A DNA stretch of 27,889 bases from positions 1-27,889 of the forward strand of contig CALMSE010000058.1 in NCBI GenBank assembly GCA_937872275.1. The letters run 5' to 3'. Source of the DNA: an uncultured Leucobacter sp. Its GTDB lineage: Bacteria; Actinomycetota; Actinomycetes; Actinomycetales; Microbacteriaceae. Below are positions 25,972 to 27,889 of the stretch, piece after piece. A program made the translations under genes and the position numbers. Position 1 is the first letter of the stretch; the number at the start of each line of letters is the position of its first letter. The notes below the pieces were generated by a model, which saw nothing but the letters and a program-made list of their open reading frames with translations, searched no databases and was not told where the DNA came from.

Positions 25972-27309
25972 GTGAGCAAGCAGCGAGATTTCGTTCTGCG
26001 CACCATCGAGGAGCGCGGGGTGAAGTTCGTGCGACTGTGGTTCACCGATGTCGCCGGCACCCTGAAATCGGTCGCGCTCGCGCCTGCGGAGGTCGAGGGC
26101 GCGTTCGGCGAGGGGATCGGCTTCGACGGCAGCGCCATCGAGGGCATGACGCGGGCGTACGAGAGCGACCTGCTGGCGATCCCGGATCCCTCGACCTTCC
26201 AGCTGCTGCCCTGGCGCAGCAGCACGGAGCCGACCGCGCGCATGTTCTGCGACATCGCCACACCCAACGGCGAGCCCGCGGCGGCGGATCCCCGCAACGT
26301 GCTGAAGCGCACGCTCGCCCGGGCGGCGGAGCAGGGCTTCACCTTCTACACGCACCCCGAGATCGAGTTCTACCTGCTGAGGTCGAAGGACTTCGGGCCG
26401 GAGGGCCCGCAGCCGGTCGACCGGGCAGGCTACTTCGACAACGTGCCCGGCGGCACGGCGCACGACTTCCGCCGCGAGAGCGTCAACATGCTCGAGGATC
26501 TCGGCATCTCGGTCGAGTTCAGCCACCACGAGGGCGGGCACGGGCAGAACGAGATCGACCTGCGCTACGCCGACGCGCTCACGACGGCCGACAACATCAT
26601 GACCTTCCGCACGGTGGTGAAGGAGGTCGCGATCAGCCAGGGGGTGCACGCCACCTTCATGCCCAAGCCGCTCGCGGGGCAGCCGGGCAGCGGCATGCAC
26701 ACGCACCTCTCGCTGTTCGAGGGCGACGTCAACGCCTTCTACGACCCCGCCGCCAAGTACCAGCTCTCGCAGACCGGCCGCCGGTTCGTCGCGGGCATCC
26801 TGCGCCACGCACCCGAGTTCACCGCGGTGACCAATCAGTACGTCAACTCGTACAAGCGGCTCTGGGGCGGCGACGAGGCTCCTTCCTTCGTGAGCTGGGG
26901 GCACAACAACCGCTCGGCGCTCGTGCGCGTGCCGATGTACAAGCCCGGGAAGGGCGGCAGCGCCCGCGTCGAGTACCGCGGCATCGACAGCGCCGTGAAC
27001 CCCTACCTGGGCTTCTCGGTGCTGCTGGCCGCGGGGCTCCGCGGCATCGAGCAGGAGTACGAGCTGCCCGGCGAGGCGGAGCACAGCATCTGGGCGCTGA
27101 GCGACGGGGAGCGCCGGGCGATGGGCTTCGATCCGCTGCCGACGAGCCTCGACCACGCGCTCGCGGTGATGGAGCGCAGCGAGCTGGTCGCCGAGACGCT
27201 GGGCGAGCAGGTGTTCGCCTACCTCATCCGCGAGAAGCGGCAGGAGGTCGAGGCGTACCGCAACCAGATCACGCCCTACGAGCTCGAGACCATGCTCGAC
27301 ATCATCTGA
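25972..27309 (+). CDS. Glutamine synthetase, GlnA2 type
   Basis: Makes glutamine from glutamate, ammonia and ATP, or acts in a related gamma-glutamyl reaction. The 445-residue protein has the N-terminal beta-grasp part (RLWFTDVAGTLKSVAL, FDGSAIEGM) and the catalytic part with HPEIEFYLL, HHEGGHGQNEIDLRYADAL, GSGMHTHLSLF, NSYKRL, NNRSALVRVP and RVEYRGIDSAVNPYL. The length and the SIWALSDGERRAMGFDPLPTSL stretch match actinobacterial GlnA2, such as M. tuberculosis GlnA2 (446 residues). The adenylylation tyrosine of the NLYDLP loop is replaced by W374, so covalent control by GlnE is not expected. GTG 25972 has AGGGAG five bases upstream. glnE follows ten bases later. Confidence 0.94.
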   Translation: MSKQRDFVLRTIEERGVKFVRLWFTDVAGTLKSVALAPAEVEGAFGEGIGFDGSAIEGMTRAYESDLLAIPDPSTFQLLPWRSSTEPTARMFCDIATPNGEPAAADPRNVLKRTLARAAEQGFTFYTHPEIEFYLLRSKDFGPEGPQPVDRAGYFDNVPGGTAHDFRRESVNMLEDLGISVEFSHHEGGHGQNEIDLRYADALTTADNIMTFRTVVKEVAISQGVHATFMPKPLAGQPGSGMHTHLSLFEGDVNAFYDPAAKYQLSQTGRRFVAGILRHAPEFTAVTNQYVNSYKRLWGGDEAPSFVSWGHNNRSALVRVPMYKPGKGGSARVEYRGIDSAVNPYLGFSVLLAAGLRGIEQEYELPGEAEHSIWALSDGERRAMGFDPLPTSLDHALAVMERSELVAETLGEQVFAYLIREKRQEVEAYRNQITPYELETMLDII

Positions 27310-27319
27310 GCGGATCGCG

Positions 27320-27889
27320 ATGCCCAGGGTTCCTGCCGCGCTCACGCTCGGGCAGCTCGCGCGCGCCGGCTTCCAGGAGCTCGGGGAGTCGCGGGATGCG
27401 CTCACCGCGCTGGCACGGGGGGTGGATCGCCCGGTCGTCGAGTTGCTCGAGGCCTTCGGGCGGGCGGCCGATCCCGACGCGGCGCTCGGTCGCATCGGCG
27501 AACTCGCCGACCGTCACCCCTCGCTCGTGCGCGGCCTCCGCGAGGCCGAGTGGCGGCGGCTGACCCTGCTCGTGGGGGCGTCGCCGGCGCTCGGCGACTT
27601 CTTCGTGCGCCGGCCCGAGCGCCTCGCGGAGATCCTGGCCCGAGGCGGCAGGCTGCCCTCCGACGAGGAGTCGGCGTCCGAACTGCTCGCGGCGGTGGGG
27701 TCGCTCGATGCCGAGGCCGGCTGGGTCGCGCTGCGGGTGCGCTACCGGGAACTGCTCGCCGAGGCGATGCTCTTCGACCTCGAGCGCGGCGCGCGCGGCG
27801 AGGCTGCGGAGGCCTTCACCGGGGTCTCGGCGACGCTGTCGGGCCTCGCCGCGGCGGCGCTCGAAGCCGCGCTCGCCGTGGCTCGCAGA
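27320..27889 (+). CDS. glnE: Glutamine synthetase adenylyltransferase/deadenylyltransferase GlnE, N-terminal part
   Basis: GlnE adds AMP to, and removes it from, a tyrosine of the main glutamine synthetase. Only the first 190 codons are in the window; the frame is open to the right edge. The visible part is helical and includes LLVGASPALGDFFVRRPERLAEIL, the conserved opening of the first nucleotidyltransferase region, followed by the AEAGWVALRVRYRELLAEAMLFDLERG segment, where family members have a similar arginine-rich helix. ATG 27320 is ten bases after the GlnA2-type gene with only a weak upstream site, so it is probably translated from the same mRNA. Its usual target, a glnA1-type enzyme, is not in the window. 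Confidence 0.9.
   Translation, partial: MPRVPAALTLGQLARAGFQELGESRDALTALARGVDRPVVELLEAFGRAADPDAALGRIGELADRHPSLVRGLREAEWRRLTLLVGASPALGDFFVRRPERLAEILARGGRLPSDEESASELLAAVGSLDAEAGWVALRVRYRELLAEAMLFDLERGARGEAAEAFTGVSATLSGLAAAALEAALAVARR

Overview
The window is very GC-rich and densely packed. All genes look chromosomal and of housekeeping type, with high-GC Gram-positive (actinobacterial) signatures: GatCAB instead of a visible glutaminyl-tRNA synthetase, a GlnA2-type glutamine synthetase next to glnE, a proline-rich actinobacterial methionine aminopeptidase, a roughly 480-residue GapB-like GAPDH, and -10 boxes of the form TAGNNT/TANNNT. Gene order and protein style suggest Microbacteriaceae, perhaps Leucobacter or a relative. 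That placement is inference; no marker here proves it. I see no insertion sequence, phage gene, CRISPR array or tRNA.

Layout. 1-3.3 kb: a lipoprotein, a thioredoxin-TPR protein and a cysteine desulfurase on the plus strand. The desulfurase converges on mnmA (minus), which consumes its sulfur. 4.5-8.7 kb: ligA, the glycosylase gene tag and an Ntn-type amide hydrolase. 8.8-12.2 kb: the gatCAB operon for Gln-tRNA(Gln)/Asn-tRNA(Asn) formation. 12.2-14.5 kb: a DUF2165 membrane protein, a thioesterase-fold protein and an SRAP-family DNA-protein crosslink enzyme. 14.5-15.3 kb (minus): a MerR/TipAS regulator broken by a one-base frameshift. 15.4-22.3 kb (all minus): a membrane alpha/beta hydrolase, an MFS transporter overlapping an M20 peptidase, a tandem universal stress protein and gapB. 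22.5-24.1 kb: a Nif3-like protein and a coiled-coil zinc-ribbon-family protein. 24.3-25.6 kb (minus): RNase P RNA and map. 25.7 kb to the end: a small SPOR-like protein, a GlnA2-type synthetase and the start of glnE.

The most striking signal is regulatory. Eight protein genes (ligA, the amide hydrolase, DUF2165, the alpha/beta hydrolase, M20, nif3-like, the zinc-ribbon-family gene and map) carry a TANNNT box exactly six bases before the start codon and have little or no Shine-Dalgarno sequence. mnmA has one seven bases before. This is what leaderless transcripts would look like. At four junctions the TAG stop codon of the upstream gene is itself the first half of the next gene's -10 box, including map into rnpB. 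Other genes (tag, gatC, the thioesterase gene, glnA) have a similar -10 box followed by a leader of about 40-60 bases and a ribosome binding site.

Other points of interest are the lost metal-ligand cysteines in Tag and in the zinc-ribbon-family protein, the TipAS domain with its own strong ribosome binding site downstream of the frameshift, and the GlnA2-type enzyme that lacks the adenylylation tyrosine although it precedes glnE.
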